Below are positions 48,174-61,100 of a DNA stretch of 64,000 bases, piece by piece. Origin of the DNA: Botryosphaeria dothidea (lineage: Eukaryota; Ascomycota; Dothideomycetes; Botryosphaeriales; Botryosphaeriaceae); assembly GCA_011503125.2 (NCBI GenBank), contig WWBZ02000073.1:2480001-2544000 (forward strand), written 5' to 3'. The notes below the pieces were generated by a model, which saw nothing but the letters and a program-made list of their open reading frames with translations, was not told the origin of the DNA and ran no database searches. The translations under genes and the position numbers were made by a program. Within the stretch, counting starts at the first letter, position 1; each line of letters starts with the position of its first letter.

Positions 48174-49134
48174 GGGGTACGTGCAAAGCTCTTTCTGTAC
48201 TCTTACAAATACGCAAATGCGATAGAGAAAACAAAAAGGATGATGGTTTTGTTGATAAGAAGCGTCTCTTTGTTATTGCGCTGAGCGCATCTGCCGCGCG
48301 TGCGTCATCCCGACATGAACAAGTCGCGGAGTAGCGAGCGGAAGTTGGGATGAGAGATGGATGCGACCTCAGCGGCGGCGATTAGCGACGAAGAACCAGA
48401 ACAGAAGAGTAACGATCGGGAATTCTTTGGTCGACGTGGGGAGACGTGGATGGCATGATAAGGGAAAAGAGCTTGGAGCAAGGCGGCGTCAGGCGGGACG
48501 AAGACTAGTTCATGTGAACAGAAACACAAGCGGAAGGCTAATCGGTGGCAGTGAGTTGCGGCTGGAGGCCGCGTCCGATCAAACAAGGCGCGCCAGCCAG
48601 TTCGCTGAAGCGTGCGGAGGAAGGTTACGCTTGGGCAAGCCACGCGCCAGATGACGCGGGGTGGGATCGAGACCGATCTCCGCTGCCAGCCGCAGATCTA
48701 TCTGCGCCTATCGACCTCCTTTTGGGGCAAACAAGAAGTCTATGCGGGTGCAAGACTGTAGACAGAGTTGAAGAAGTTGTTTGAATTTGAATGCTCGGAA
48801 ATATCGAGTACATCCACGCCTGAAATGGATGCATTTAATCCGATAAGTTATGGAATGTGGCGACGCTGTGCCAATACCTTCGAACCAATCTCGTATTTAA
48901 GCCAAACAATTTTTCGTACAAGCCCAAAACTTGTCTCTTTTTTCCTCTTTGAAATGTGACATGACAATTAACAAGATCATGAAAGTGGTATTTACATGGC
49001 CGGGCTCTCTTTCAACCCGGCAGAAAATCGCCGGCGACGCCCACGGTTTCTTCTGAACGCGCATAAGAACCCAGACATCTTCGCGAGCCTCTGGCTCGGT
49101 GCCTAGTCAGACAATGAACTCTTTCTTAAAACAC
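48174..49134. other. intergenic, TOK channel promoter region
   Basis: About 1 kb between two minus-strand genes. It includes the TOK channel upstream region and the 3' UTR of the ETF-alpha gene. No gene or RNA was seen. Confidence 0.55.
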
Positions 49135-50236
49135 TCATTGAGCCTTCAACTTCTCCGTAAGCTCCGGCACCTTCTCAAACAGGTCACCGACCAGGCCGAC
49201 GTCTGCGACCTGGAAGATGGGTGCATCAGGGTCCTTATTAATAGCAGCGATAACCTTGCTGTCCTTCATACCGGCCAAGTGCTGGATAGCACCAGAAATA
49301 CCGGCACAAAGGTAAAGCTGCGGCGCGACATTCTTACCAGTCTGGCCGACCTGCAGACTGTTGTCTGCAAAACCACTGTCTACTGCGGCTCGGGAGGCAC
49401 CAATAGCGGCACCGAGAGCATCAGCAAGCGGGGGCATCAGGCGGTCAAACTCCTCCTTGGACTTGAGGCCACGACCGCCAGAAACAACTTTGCTGGCAGT
49501 GGCCAGATCCGGTCGGTCAGACTTGGCCAAGTCCTCCGAAACCCATTCCGTGGGGTTCTCTGCCTTGGGATCAACACCCTCCTCGAGAGCAGCACTTCCG
49601 CCCTCGGTCTCACCAGCGGGGAAAGCGGTGCCACGGACGGTTATGATCTTAATGGGGTCGGAGGACTGGACGGTAAGGATAGCATTGCCGGCGTAAATGG
49701 GGCGAACGAAAGCTGCAGCTGTCAGTGATCGCAGAAGAAAATCTCTGGGAAATAGGCGACTTACTGTCCTCGCCCTCAATGGCCGTGATGTCGGAAACCT
49801 GCGAGACATCGAGCAGGGCGGCTACACGCGGCAGAAGGTTCTTGCCGAATGCAGAGTGGCCCGCGAGGACGTGGGTAAAACCACCCTTCTTGATGTTCTC
49901 AACCAACAGTGGCGCATAGTTCTCGGGCAGGCCCTTGTCGTACGCGCCGTTCTCGATGTATATGACCTTCTCCAGACCCTTGACCTTGGCCGCCTCATCG
50001 GCGACGGCCTTGATGTTGCTGCCGGCGACCAAGCCGGTAATCGAGCCACCCAGCTTCTGCGCAGCCGTCACGGCGGCCAATGATCCGGGGTTGAGCTTGC
50101 CCTCCCGCTGCTCCAGCACTGCGAGGGTCGAGAGTAACCGCGCGATGAAGGATTGGTGGGGTAGCGAAATCGGGCGGACTGATCTGAGCTGGGTACGCGC
50201 TTGGCGGAGCGCGGTGTTGCGCACGGTCGAAAACAT
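49135..50236 (-). CDS. electron transfer flavoprotein alpha subunit, mitochondrial
   Basis: The protein is 351 residues in two exons (49765-50236 and 49135-49718), joined in phase 1 across a 46-nt intron. It pairs with ETF-beta to carry electrons from acyl-CoA and other dehydrogenases to ETF-ubiquinone oxidoreductase in the mitochondrial matrix. The N-terminus is Arg-rich and lacks acids ([17 protein letters not shown]), a mitochondrial presequence of about 35 residues. The mature part begins [20 protein letters not shown]. The C-terminal FAD-binding signature is [20 protein letters not shown] followed by [20 protein letters not shown]. Length equals that of known eukaryotic ETF-alpha. It is divergent from the SWI3-like gene, with 448 bases between the starts. 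Confidence 0.96.
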
Positions 50237-50684
50237 GGTGACGGCAGGCGTGCGCAAGGAGACAGGGGAGGGTCGGATGGAGAGCGAGAGATGAGGAGGA
50301 CGAGGAGATGGCCTGGCTTTTCGAGAGCGTCAAGCTTGAGCTCCGAGAGTCGGCAACTGTCCGAGGTTATCCACAAGAGCTTCCAGACGCGCCTTGCCTG
50401 TTTGAAAGTAGCGCGTCTTGGCACCGTCGCGGAGAGACCAGCGGCGCGCTGAAGAAGTTCACGTCCCAGGTCCACCACGACGCGCATCACCTACCATCAC
50501 CCCCGCGCCCTCCATCGCACCTCAGGTCGTTCTGCTCGCCGCACCACCGCTGCGGTCGCGTCTCTCACCGCCCTTCGACGCTTCCGCGTTCGCCCCGCCA
50601 CTCGCGCTGCATCGCGCCTTCTCAACCCAAACGTAGCTTCATCCCCAGGGCCGTCGCGCCTGCCCAATTCTTTCTCCCATCGCA
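50237..50684. promoter_or_regulatory. shared divergent promoter, ETF-alpha / SWI3-like gene
   Basis: The start codons of two head-to-head genes are 448 bases apart, with no room for separate long promoters. The plus-strand side is rich in C/T tracts near the SWI3-like start. No specific factor site is claimed. Confidence 0.5.
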
Positions 50685-53388
50685 ATGGCCGACGAGCTGC
50701 CAGGCACAGACCTCTCCGCCGTCCTTTCTCAGGACGTTGACGCGCCTTCCGCTGCCGACGAGGGCACTGCTGACGCCCCGACCGACTCTCAGAACGAGCA
50801 ATCCGCAGGTATGTTACCACAAATAACTGCTATCTACTGGCCATCATGTCTACCCCACACGACGAGGGCATCTGCCCCGTCCCTGATTCGAATGATGCTC
50901 TGCCAAATACCGAGCACGACCCCGACAAGCTCCCTCCGCCGCAAGACCTCTCGCAGCCTCTCGACAATGCAGGTGCGGAGGATAGCGGACTGACCAGGCC
51001 AAGCACATCCAAGGATTCGTCGGAATCTGATTGGGCTAGATGGTTCCACTTGGGTGAGCTTGCACGCTCTCGACCGGATGCCCCATGAGCGCATCTGTTG
51101 AGGCTGCTATCTCCCTACTTGGCAGCTTGTCTCAAACGCTTTGGCGATGCTGGCTTGCGGCGATCAAGGAGCTTTAGGATGTTTATTTCTGCACTCGAAC
51201 CGCGCGTCATTGCTGATGCTAGTTGCATTGCTGCTACACCGCGCCGCGATCTTTCTATGTGCTTAAGACTGACGGATAGAGTGACGCAGACGCTGATACC
51301 GCCATGGCAGACGATGCCCAAGACTCGGCACAAAAGGACGATGCCACTCCCGCTCCCGTGTCGGACAACCCACTCGATGCGCCTGACGGTCCCAGGCCCG
51401 AGAACGAGGACGCTGATGCGGCGGAGGACGAGGAAATGGGCGGCATGGATGACACGAAGAAGGAGGGTGGGAGCCCAGACAAGGCAGAAGGAGAAAATGC
51501 CGACGCTGCTGCAGATGACCAGCCTACGCAAACAAAATCCGCACTGGAGAACCAGGCACGCTCCCATCTCATCGCGCAGACTCACGCCATTATCCTCCCA
51601 AGCTACAGCACATGGTTCGACATGCACGCGATCCACGGTATCGAGCGCAAGGCTCTGCCAGAATTCTTCAACAGCAGGAACCGCAGCAAGACTCCAGCAG
51701 TCTACAAGGATTACCGTGACTTCATGGTCAACACCTACCGCTTAAACCCTGCCGAGTATCTCACCGTCACAGCCTGTCGCCGTAATTTGGCAGGTGATGT
51801 CTGCGCCATTATGCGTGTTCACGCTTTCCTCGAGCAGTGGGGCTTGATCAACTACCAGGTCGATCCGGACACCAGACCCTCCAATATCGGACCGCCTTTT
51901 ACCGGTCACTTCAAGATTACCGCAGACACTCCGCGTGGTCTGCAACCCCACCAGCCTGCCCCTAAATCGCAGATTACAACCGGCAAGCCTCTTACGGCCA
52001 CGGACCGGCTTGCGAGCCAATCTGCTACCTCTAAGGAGGACCTTAACTTGGAAATCCGCCGTAATGTCTACGAGTCAAACGGAAAGGAAGTGACGCCCGC
52101 CGACTCTAAGGACAAGCCAGCCAATGGTGAAGCATCCACGGCCAACGGGACACAGTTGGCTGACAGCAAGTCCCTGGTTGACGCACTCAAGGAGCCTGGC
52201 CGTCAAGTCAATTGCTTCTCCTGCGGCATCGACTGCACCCGCGTACATTACCACAACACAAAATCCGCTCCCCACTCTGCTTCCGGTAAGACTGCAGCCA
52301 TGCTGAAGTATGACCTGTGCCCGAACTGCTTCTTGGAAGGCCGATTCCCTTCGTCAAGCACTGCGTCGGACTACACGAAGATTGAGAACGACAAGTACTC
52401 AGGTATTCCCGACCGGAATGCTCCCTGGACGGACGGAGAGACCCTGCGCCTTCTTGAGGCCCTAGAAATGTTTGACGAGGATTGGAACCAGGTCGCTGAG
52501 TACGTTGGCAACCGGACGAGGGAAGAGTGCGTGCTCAAGTTCTTGCAACTTGAAATCGAGGATCAGTACCTCGAGGAGCAGGAGAACGCAAACAGCACCG
52601 AACTCACAGGAGGCAACTTGTCTTATCTTAGCAACGGCCGTCTTCCCTTCACTCAAGCGGACAATGCTGTTCTGTCTGTCATGGGCTTCCTTGCTGGACT
52701 GGCAGATCCAGCCGTTACCGCTGCAGCCGCTGGAAAGAGTGTGGATAAGATGAAACGTGCTCTTCGAGAAAAGCTGGAGAAGGGGGATGCTCCTGCGAGT
52801 GAATCCGACAAGGGCAAGGAGAAGGAGAAGGAAGCCTCTGCTGCTCTCCCGGCAAAGGCGACCGAGGTTAAGAACGAGGACAGCATGGACGTTGATGCGG
52901 GCTCGCCGAAAGCGACCGCCGACGCCAAGGAAGCCGATTCGAACAAGTCGACTAACCCTTATGCCACCGTTCCTCTTGCCCTGTCTGCCGCCCGCGCTGC
53001 TGCTCTTGCCTCGCATGAGGAGCGCAACATTTCCCGTCTTGTATCCAGTGCCGTCAACATCGAGCTCCAGAAGATGCAGCTCAAGCTTCAACAATTCTCG
53101 GAGCTGGAGCAGGTCCTCTCCGCAGAGCGCCGGGATCTCGAGCGCCGCCGTCAGCAGCTCTTCCTCGATCGCCTGTCGTTCCAGAAGCGCATGCGTTCAG
53201 TAGAGGACGCGTTCAAGCGCGCTGCTGCTGCGGGTCCTCAAGAGGGAGCCAAGATTGTTCAAGAAGCGGTACACGGTGCCAACGCGTTTGGCGAGAAGTT
53301 GGGTGTGCAAAAGGTTGGTTCGGATGACGAAGGCGACGTCACACCACTGAGGGAGGGTGACGAGGGTTTCAAGAGCCACGAGATCTAA
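50685..53388 (+). CDS. RSC8/SWI3-like chromatin-remodelling subunit
   Basis: The protein is 740 residues in two exons (50685-50808 and 51290-53388), joined in phase 1 across a long 481-nt intron. It is a scaffold subunit of SWI/SNF-type remodellers (RSC8 and SWI3 in yeast, Ssr1/Ssr2 in fission yeast). An acidic disordered N-terminus (about 1-130) is followed by a SWIRM domain near 135-235 (IILPSYSTWFDMHAIHGIE to INYQVD). A Cys-pair zinc region follows near 347-390 (NCFSCGIDC, CPNCF). A SANT domain lies near 420-465 (WTDGETLRLLEALEMFDEDW, NRTREECVLKFLQLE). A coiled coil near 630-675 (LQKMQLKLQQFSELEQVLSA) should serve dimerisation. It acts in the nucleus. The long first intron contains its own open frame (see findings). 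Confidence 0.94.
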
Positions 53389-56300
53389 GCACTTTTAATC
53401 ATGCGTGGGATGAGAAAATATTTGTCGGGTGGTATGCATGAAAGGATGAACGAAAGGGTTGGATAGCTTAGAAAGGCGTTTTTTTTTCTCTATTTGCTAA
53501 AGTGATGAAAGGTCCAATTGACTGTTGGACCCGGGTCAACGAGGAAACTTCTCGAGGCGCTAGTGGGGTTCCGAAACTTTTTCTTCTTGATTTTCTTGTT
53601 TCTTTTCCCTTTTGGAGAATCAGAAATGGGCTATTCTTTAGTTGCCGTCCTCCTCTCCATCTTGGCTTCTCGACAAAGTTGGCTGCTGTCGCTGCTGCTT
53701 CGTGGTAAAGAAGGCGGGCTTTTGTGGAGGGAAGTGTTCGTTGCTGTACTTTAGTACTATTACCTTCGGGAATGATAGGTTTCTGCTCCTTCGTGCGATG
53801 GTGGTCGTCTGTGATGTGTGTCGTTTTTTGTTCAATTTGCCTTCAGGATGTTTAATTGTCCGCTAGGGGCGCGCGGTGGTCCTGGAGTAGAGAAAGTGGT
53901 GCGGCGATAAGATTCATGTGATATACTGCTTGTTATGTGGAGCTGACCGGTGCGGACGTGTGAGGGCGCCAGTCCCGTTCACTTCCGTTTGATGATGTTG
54001 ATAGCTCGTTCCTTTGGCCATTTCGGCGATGCGGATCGATTTACTGCTTTCTGAGTAGTCCGTCAATGCGGAGGAAATTTTTTTATCTGCCGGTTATATT
54101 CGCTTAGGGCTATGATCCGTTGTGACTCACGATTGTTGATAGCATTGTAAGATTATGGTGGTTGGATCGGTTGTTGGTCTTTGGGGGGTTCGTGTGTGCA
54201 CCACCGCCGCCGCTCTGTGGTCCTTCCCGTGGGAACTTTCTTTTCTCTACGCGCGTACTTTTGCCTCGGCTGTTGTAAGAATGAGGCGGCAGAAAAAATT
54301 TTGTGATAAGGAAAAAGAAGAGAGCATGGAGGTGATCTGCCCGACGTGGAGCCATCTGTTTGATATTCAGGGATGCTGCACGGCTCGGGATCTGCAGGAA
54401 AAAGTGCTGTAGGCAGCATAGGTGTAGAAGCTCGCCCGAAACTTCCGTGTGCGATCTCCGGCAAGGTATGAAATGAAGGTCGTTTAGTAGGATGTGCGAG
54501 CGGCGCAACCCGGGAAATCTTGGGCGACCTCTCTGCCGCGTCACAACGACATGGCTTGCCAAGTGTTGCTCTGGATCCTCAAATCAAACCATCGTGATCA
54601 CAATAGCTTGATAGTCTCGTTCCGTTCTACCCGACATTTTGATGTTTATGCAGCGCCTCCAATGCACAACCTGGACCATGCTGTCTCACTTTACAGATAT
54701 CACCAAATCCTCTATGGCGTTAATGTGGAGAGCCCGAAACTGTCACAAGAACAGTAATATGAGAAGCCAGACAAAATGAAAGAATCGTGAATGGCATGCA
54801 AAGGTGGAACAGAAAACAGTATGATAGACTTGGTGGCTTCGGTTGTAAAATTTGTGTCTGGGGTAAGTGAGATGGGTGCGTTCGCTGTCTTTGAGGAAGT
54901 GATGTACATCTGCAGTTGGGTGCTTCAGAAGAATATCACATACGGAACAAAATCAAGGGAAGAAAGGGCGGACCTGCATTCGGTCCTGGCACACAAAATC
55001 TGTGACTTGTCGAGCTTGAATAAAACGATGCTGCTGTGACCTTCACCTTACTGAAAGTGATCTACTGTAACCGGATGGTGTTGAACGAGAGGACAATGGT
55101 AACCTGAAAGCCAAGCTCTCTTCAACAACAAGACGGTCGGTATATGGTATAGGCCACGGGTTAATACCGTATCACTGGGACCTTAAGGTGTAAATCCCTA
55201 GGGTTTGTGATCTCCAAGAGTTACCACACACAACGCACGAGTTCGAATCGCGTTTGGTGTCACACTTCGATTCCTACACCAGCTGCCTGATTCGGTGTGG
55301 AGGTGGGATGTTCTGCCAGCGGATTTATCTTTTTTTCCCTTTTCTCACTTTTGCTCTCTGTTCACCCTCGAAGGTAAGAGATCGGGACTTCACCGGCGCC
55401 GCCGAAGTCTCATGCAGGTGAGCTGACATGTCTTTTTCTGTTTGACAACTCTCACATGCAGTCGGAAAGAAAAGAAGACACCCACATGGATTGCAATCCT
55501 TCTACCTCACATGTCAACACGCCAACACGTACCCACAAGAATCTAGAATCTCACGCCCATCCGAGCTCACTGAGAGAGATCACCCCAGATGTAAGACGAG
55601 CCGCTGAAAAGGCGGTGCCGCAGAGTAAGCAAGCGAAGCACAAATGATTGGATTACCTGCAAGCCTCAGGGGTATATACTTCAGCCATCAGCCAGCCACG
55701 CGGCTGGGCAGGCACCTCAACAGACTTGGCGCATATGCATATGCATATGCACAACTTCCCAAAGAAAGAAAGACGTATAACACCACAATGCAAGAAGGCG
55801 CAGGAGAGCGAGATTTTGTTTTGGAGGGGGGGGGCGAATCGTTTTAAATATTTCTAGACGGAGCATCCACAAAGGAAATTTGATGCTTCTGATCAAGGAG
55901 CGTATGAGAAGAGGATTTTGAGTGACAAACTTGATGTGTTCGTCCTCCCCAAGTATGATGACTCACTTAAGAGCTCAAACATTGGCAACAAACCACGGTA
56001 TTTCCGTGGGCCAGTAAAAAGCAAGAGGCTTCCCATCAACAGAAAAAATAAGCCGATCGATGTATACAGTAAATGCACCCGCAAATACATCCTTTTTTTT
56101 GTGCGCGAAAAGGTCACCGTAGACCTTTTCCTCCATATTTTTCCCTTGGCTGGAGATGAGATCAAAAAAGCAGGCAACGCCGTTCCTCGCTGCTGAAATT
56201 GACAATAAAAAACACAACAACAAACCAAGCAATCTCGCTGGGGATACTAAAACTCCGGTGTCCGTGCTCGCTAAAAAGAATCTCTTTTGAGACGACAGTT

Positions 56301-56470
56301 GATAAAGGCCCTTTCTGGGGTGTGCTTGGCTGCTTCCGTTCCAATTTTGACAGAGAAGCGAAGATGTTCAATTTTCCGAGACCGCTTGTAAAAAGATAAC
56401 CGAGGGGTATAACGACAAATCAACGAGTAGGAGAGAGAGACAGAAGGAAAGGGTACAGCCGCAGTCAAGG
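53389..56470. other. intergenic between convergent genes, no supported gene
   Basis: About 3.1 kb. It holds two 3' UTRs, a short ATGCAT-type tandem (55,731-55,752) and a tRNA T-arm-like sequence near 55,230 that I could not extend to a full tRNA. No protein-like frame was seen. Confidence 0.5.
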
Positions 56471-58160
56471 CTATACCTCCTCCTGCTTCTTCTGCCGCGT
56501 CTCGTGCATGCTCTTCCGGGCGTCCAGGGACTCCTGCATGGTTTGGAGGGGTCGGGACCGCAGACGTTCGCGGATCTGACCGACGGAGCGGGAGGCCCAG
56601 GCGCTGTAGCCGTTGGGGCTGAACGGGAAGAGGACCAGGTTGTCTTGACGCTTGATGAACTCTGCGGGCTTGGGAGCGGGAGTCGAGGCGATGATGTCGA
56701 TCTCACTGGCTAATTGGTTGCAGTAGTCGTCGAGCGGCAGGTCGTTGACGTCGTTACCGAACGGGTTCTCGATCTCGCGGCCAATGGCCTCGAAGCCCAG
56801 GATGATGTACGCAGCAGCCATGGTACCGGGAATGGTAATCCACTTGAGAGTGGGCCACAACTGGAAGGGCAGCATGAGGACGTAGATCCAGGCGATCTGC
56901 GAGATAGCGATCGTGTAGGCGATAGGGAGGGGAGTGTTGAGAACACGCTCCGTACCGGCAAGAACATCATTCAACTGGAAGATGGATTGCGTGGCTTGGA
57001 CCTGGTGGTAGCCCTTGAGCTTCGGCTCGTCGCCCTCGGTCAGAGTGTCAACATATCGGCTGAGGTGGTTGAGAATCTCGAGGGGCAGGTTTCCAAGCGG
57101 CTTCTTGGCGCGCTTGAGCTGCTTGCGAGGGTTGGACTCAGCCATAGGCAGGCCGAGGTATTCACCGATGGTCTTCCAGGTAGACTTGCTCTGCGGGAGG
57201 AAAAGGTCGGGATCTTCGGCTTCCTTGGCGTAGGTGTCGAGATGCTGGACCAGGCCCTGCAAGTCCTCATAGTGCATGTAGGGCTCGAAACGCAGCTTGT
57301 GCTTGAGGGCGTTGGCGAAAGCGACAATGAGATTGAGGCCGGTCCTAAGCGGATGTCAGTCATTGGTCGAGACGGGGTATTTGTGTGGCGTACAGTTTGC
57401 CAAGTACATCTTCTTTTCCCTCCTCGCCCTCACGCTCCTCAGCCGAAACCCAGATCTCACGTGCGAGAGTTTGCGAGACAAGCATGAGCTGGGCCCAATA
57501 CCTGCGGCCTTCAGAGTAACGTTCGTAGGCAGTAGTGCTGCGGAGGGAGATGGCGAGGGAGACGACGAAGCCAAGGACGGTCAAGAGGATGTTGTCGACA
57601 CCGAGGGGGTGGACGTAGTGGGGAAACGCAAGAACTGTATGTAATTAGCACCGTGCCTTCAACATTGCGAAAATCAGCACTGTAATTGCAACCAAAACAC
57701 ACATTAAACGTCGCCCACAAACCACAACAAATGACTGGCAGGATGAGCTCCGGGAAGATGCTGCCGTGCATGCGCATGAACATGGGCCACTTCGAGTGCT
57801 TTTCGATAGCGCGGGGTCCTTCCTAGAGCGAGGTCAGCCAGAGCTTGCTATGGGGTGTGTTGGCTAGAGGCCGTACGAAGTAGTCGTCCAGGTCGATTGT
57901 CTTTGAGCGCTTCTGGCGGTACTTGATCATCTGTGGAGCTATATGGCCGGGGGAGAAAAGCGGCTTCGAGAGGCTTAGTCTCGATGTCGAGCTTCTCCTG
58001 CTCAGTCACAGCGGTGCCGTTGCTCGACGGCGGAGGGTGGACAGCGTAAGCCGAGGGTGTGGGCTCGACCTGGTCGGCAGACTGGTCCTATCCGCACGCT
58101 CCTCGAGCTCACGGTCTCGGCGCGCGCGCTGCGCGTGTTGTAGTCACCACCGTCGGCCAT
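56471..58160 (-). CDS. bestrophin-like (UPF0187/RFP-TM) channel, 5' end uncertain
   Basis: The proposed model has 466 residues in six exons: 58113-58160, 58010-58069, 57877-57930, 57699-57822, 57394-57634 and 56471-57344. The family is clear from SLRSTTAYERYSEGRRYWAQ, VLGFVVSLAI, FEAIGREIENPFGNDVNDLP and the opening KHSKWPMFMRMHGS. Fungal and bacterial members are membrane proteins of the bestrophin fold, thought to conduct chloride or other ions. Four or more hydrophobic segments are present. The last three exons are firm. The first exons are less so. The start MADGGDYNTRSAR and the segment MIKYRQKRSKTIDLDDYF lie in different frames, and a coding-like stretch between them (EQEKLDIETKPLE) is spliced out in this model. 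The donor at 57698 is weak. A bacterial-type origin is not suggested. Confidence 0.8.
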
Positions 58161-61100
58161 GTTTGTCGTCGGCTTCGGCGATGGATTGATGGGAAGAAGA
58201 AGTAGAAGACGGGGGGTATTGACGCGTATAGGAAATTGATAGTGAACGCGGGACCTTTAAAAGGGAGTCCAGGACTAGAAAGTGAGTCGCTGACTGAAGA
58301 AACAAAAAGGCGGGTGTTGGGAGTCTGGGCGAGCTTTTATTGTTCGAAGCAGGCGTGGCCCCTGTGGAGGAAGAGGCCTGCGCCGATTGGCTGCAGGCAG
58401 CCTGGAATGGCGCGGGCCGCAGAGGAATAATGCCACAGGCAGCCAGGTCCGTCGCATTATTGCAGGCCGCAGGGAAGAGCACCTGCCCAGCTTACTCTTC
58501 GGGACGCCTGAAAACACCGCGCCTGTGCAGCCCGGCCAGGCCTAGCATGCCGAAAGGTGCTCTTGAAACGCCTCTCCATGCAGCCGCGCGACCCAAGCCC
58601 AGCCTGCGGAGCCTTGGCCGCGCCATTGGCACGCAAAACGCAGCACGAAGTGAGCTCGAGGGAAAAGTCGCGATGGAGCTCGCGCGGCGGCTGTGCGACG
58701 CGGCCCATCTGCGCCGATCTGGAAGCTCTGGACACCGCAGCTGCAGCCGCGCACTGGGCACCTCACGGCTTCCCTTCATGATCGCCACGCGTTGCCCTTG
58801 TGCCTGAGTCAGGCACCGCCCAAGTCACCGCCAACGGCCGCCATTGCGTCGCTCCCGCCTGCCTGCGCCATCATCTTTCAATCTCACCACTCACAGCGCC
58901 CTCCGTCTGCCCTGCCCAGCCGTCTCAATCACCCCTGACCCGGCAGCCACCGTCACCCTCGCGCCTTTTATGCGCCTCAGATCCAGGTGAAGGGTGCCCC
59001 TTAGGGGTGCAGCCGACCCAGGTGAGTTCTGCAGCATCTCGCGCGCGATCTGGGGAAGAGAAGCGACGGCGAGCGTTGCGACGCCGGCTCCACAGGCTAC
59101 TCGCGCCAGCACCCGTGGTCGCCGCAAACGCCCCAGCCGCATCCGCGTCCTGCAGCACCACGCCCGACATGGCATTCTTCGCCGCCGTGAAGCACGCACG
59201 TCCTGCGAGCGCCTCGTACGCCGGATGGTGCGCTGGCCGCCAAGCTTGTACCACGAGACGGACTTCGAGTCGAGAAGCTCCTTGCCTCGCCTGTTGTTGA
59301 CCGTCCGTCCGTCCCCCGGAAGGGACCCCCAGAATTGCCGCATCGGTGGAAGCGCCGTGCCATCTCGCTGCTGGAAGCTTCTCCGGCCCGCCGACGAGGC
59401 TGTGACGGCCTAAGGATAGAAACGAGGCCACTGGTCCCTGCGCTTTACCCGCTTCGTCTCTGCGAGGAGACGAGTGGCTGAAGCAGCGGCTTCAATTAAT
59501 TCGTAGCCGACGCGCCGGCGTCAGTGTCCGATCGGAAGGGCACGTCGGAAGGGTCTCGCAGCGGCCGACCACGTAGGTACATGTCGTATTCAGGCCGCGC
59601 GACCTACCCAATAGTCCCCTCCTACGCCTCCGACCGCCGATCGAGATCCTCAGGCCTGCGCCCGTCGCTGCTATTTTCGAGCATACCAATCGATAAAGTC
59701 TGTTGATCAGCGGGGTGGCGGATTTTTCGCAGATCCTTGAGTCTCGCTCTCATCGTACATGCGGATTTACGTGGCTCGCGATCGGCAGTCATTCGACTAG
59801 AGGGACGCCTCGCGCTGCAGGGCGGAGGCCGCCGGAAGATTCTGGGCATCGCAATGGATTGATTGTGAAAAGACTATCTAGTTGCTGCACAAAAGTCCTA
59901 AGCTCGTATTACGCAACTGCCAAGCTGTAGCCTCCCAAAAGCAAGTCCAATTGTTGGGATGGAGGAGGTAGCGCCGTCAGCAACTTCGTCCAATCGCTAT
60001 TCCGTGTTTCGAAAGGGACAAATCTCAGTGACCAGATCTTCGTTTCGCAGTAAGACAATGATAGCGGAGTGGCCTATATCCTTCTATTTCTTTGCATTTG
60101 TCTTTTCCTGAACTCTGGTATATATTAGCGGATTGCAACAAGAAACGAAAGATGACTCACCGTCGTTTCTTTCACTTGTGCTTTTCTTCGCCCGATTTCG
60201 ATTATAATTTAAGCATAAAGAGCAGCACTCTGTTTTTGCTGTGACGTTATTTGAACAAAGTCAATTCCTGCATAGTTTCTGTGACATCAACCTGTGAGCT
60301 TGGTGCGTAGTTTCTTCATTCGTTTCATCGGTGCCATTCTCCATCTTTCTATCCCCCGCCCCTCTTCTGTCATCGCTGTTCACTTGATAACTTTGCCTCT
60401 TCTTTTCAAAACATTCGTTAGCTTACTGGCTGACTATTTAGTGTTGAAAGAGGCTTGAAAGCTTGGCGCTGGAGACTCCCTGGTGGACGCGCTTACAAAG
60501 GGAAAACCGTTTGCTAGTGAACGTCCGTCTTTGAGCGCTCGCTGGCGGTATCTCAGGAAAAAGGCAGCTAATCTATTCTAGAAGTGAAGGTGGGAGTGTA
60601 GCCTCAGAGTGATTTTTTTTTCTTGGCCGAATCGTGCCACAAGAAAGAACAACAATTACCTCCGATGATGTTCACATTTCAGTATGCTGTGCACGCGCGT
60701 CGAAGATGCAAGAGACCTCGACTAGCTACCGAACATTTCGAGGATCTGATTATTCGGAACAACATCTCTTCAGAGGATCTGCAGGTACCTGCCAGCAGTT
60801 GACATGCTCAGCGCGAGCCCGATCTACATGCTGGTGTGGAAATGACAGATTTTGGACTCGCAGTCGGGCCAAATCCAAGAGTTCTCGGTGGCTCAATAAC
60901 ATTGATCTTTTTAGAAAAGCAGCGACGTTACACATGCCAGAACCAGGCGTGGCTTTCAATGATAAGATTGCGCAACGTCCACGACGGAGAAGGCATTCAC
61001 GCCACTTCAACTCCATTAACTGTCTACAATCTTCATATCTTGGACTGGCTGGAATTTTGTTGGAACACGAAACTTTCTTTCCCAGCCTTGCATTCTTCTC

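Noticed and set aside
55140..55275. tRNA-like sequence with a GTTCGAATC T-loop
   Set aside because: The T stem has a mismatch, and I found no 5' acceptor strand that pairs with the apparent 3' end and no clean D or anticodon arm. At most it is a tRNA relic.
55731..55752. ATGCAT tandem repeat
   Set aside because: Only three to four units; too short to call a functional element.
58925..59431. 168-codon minus-strand frame in a GC-rich spacer
   Set aside because: Overlapping long frames exist in all directions here. The Ala/Arg/Gly-rich product looks compositional, and no splice-supported gene could be built.
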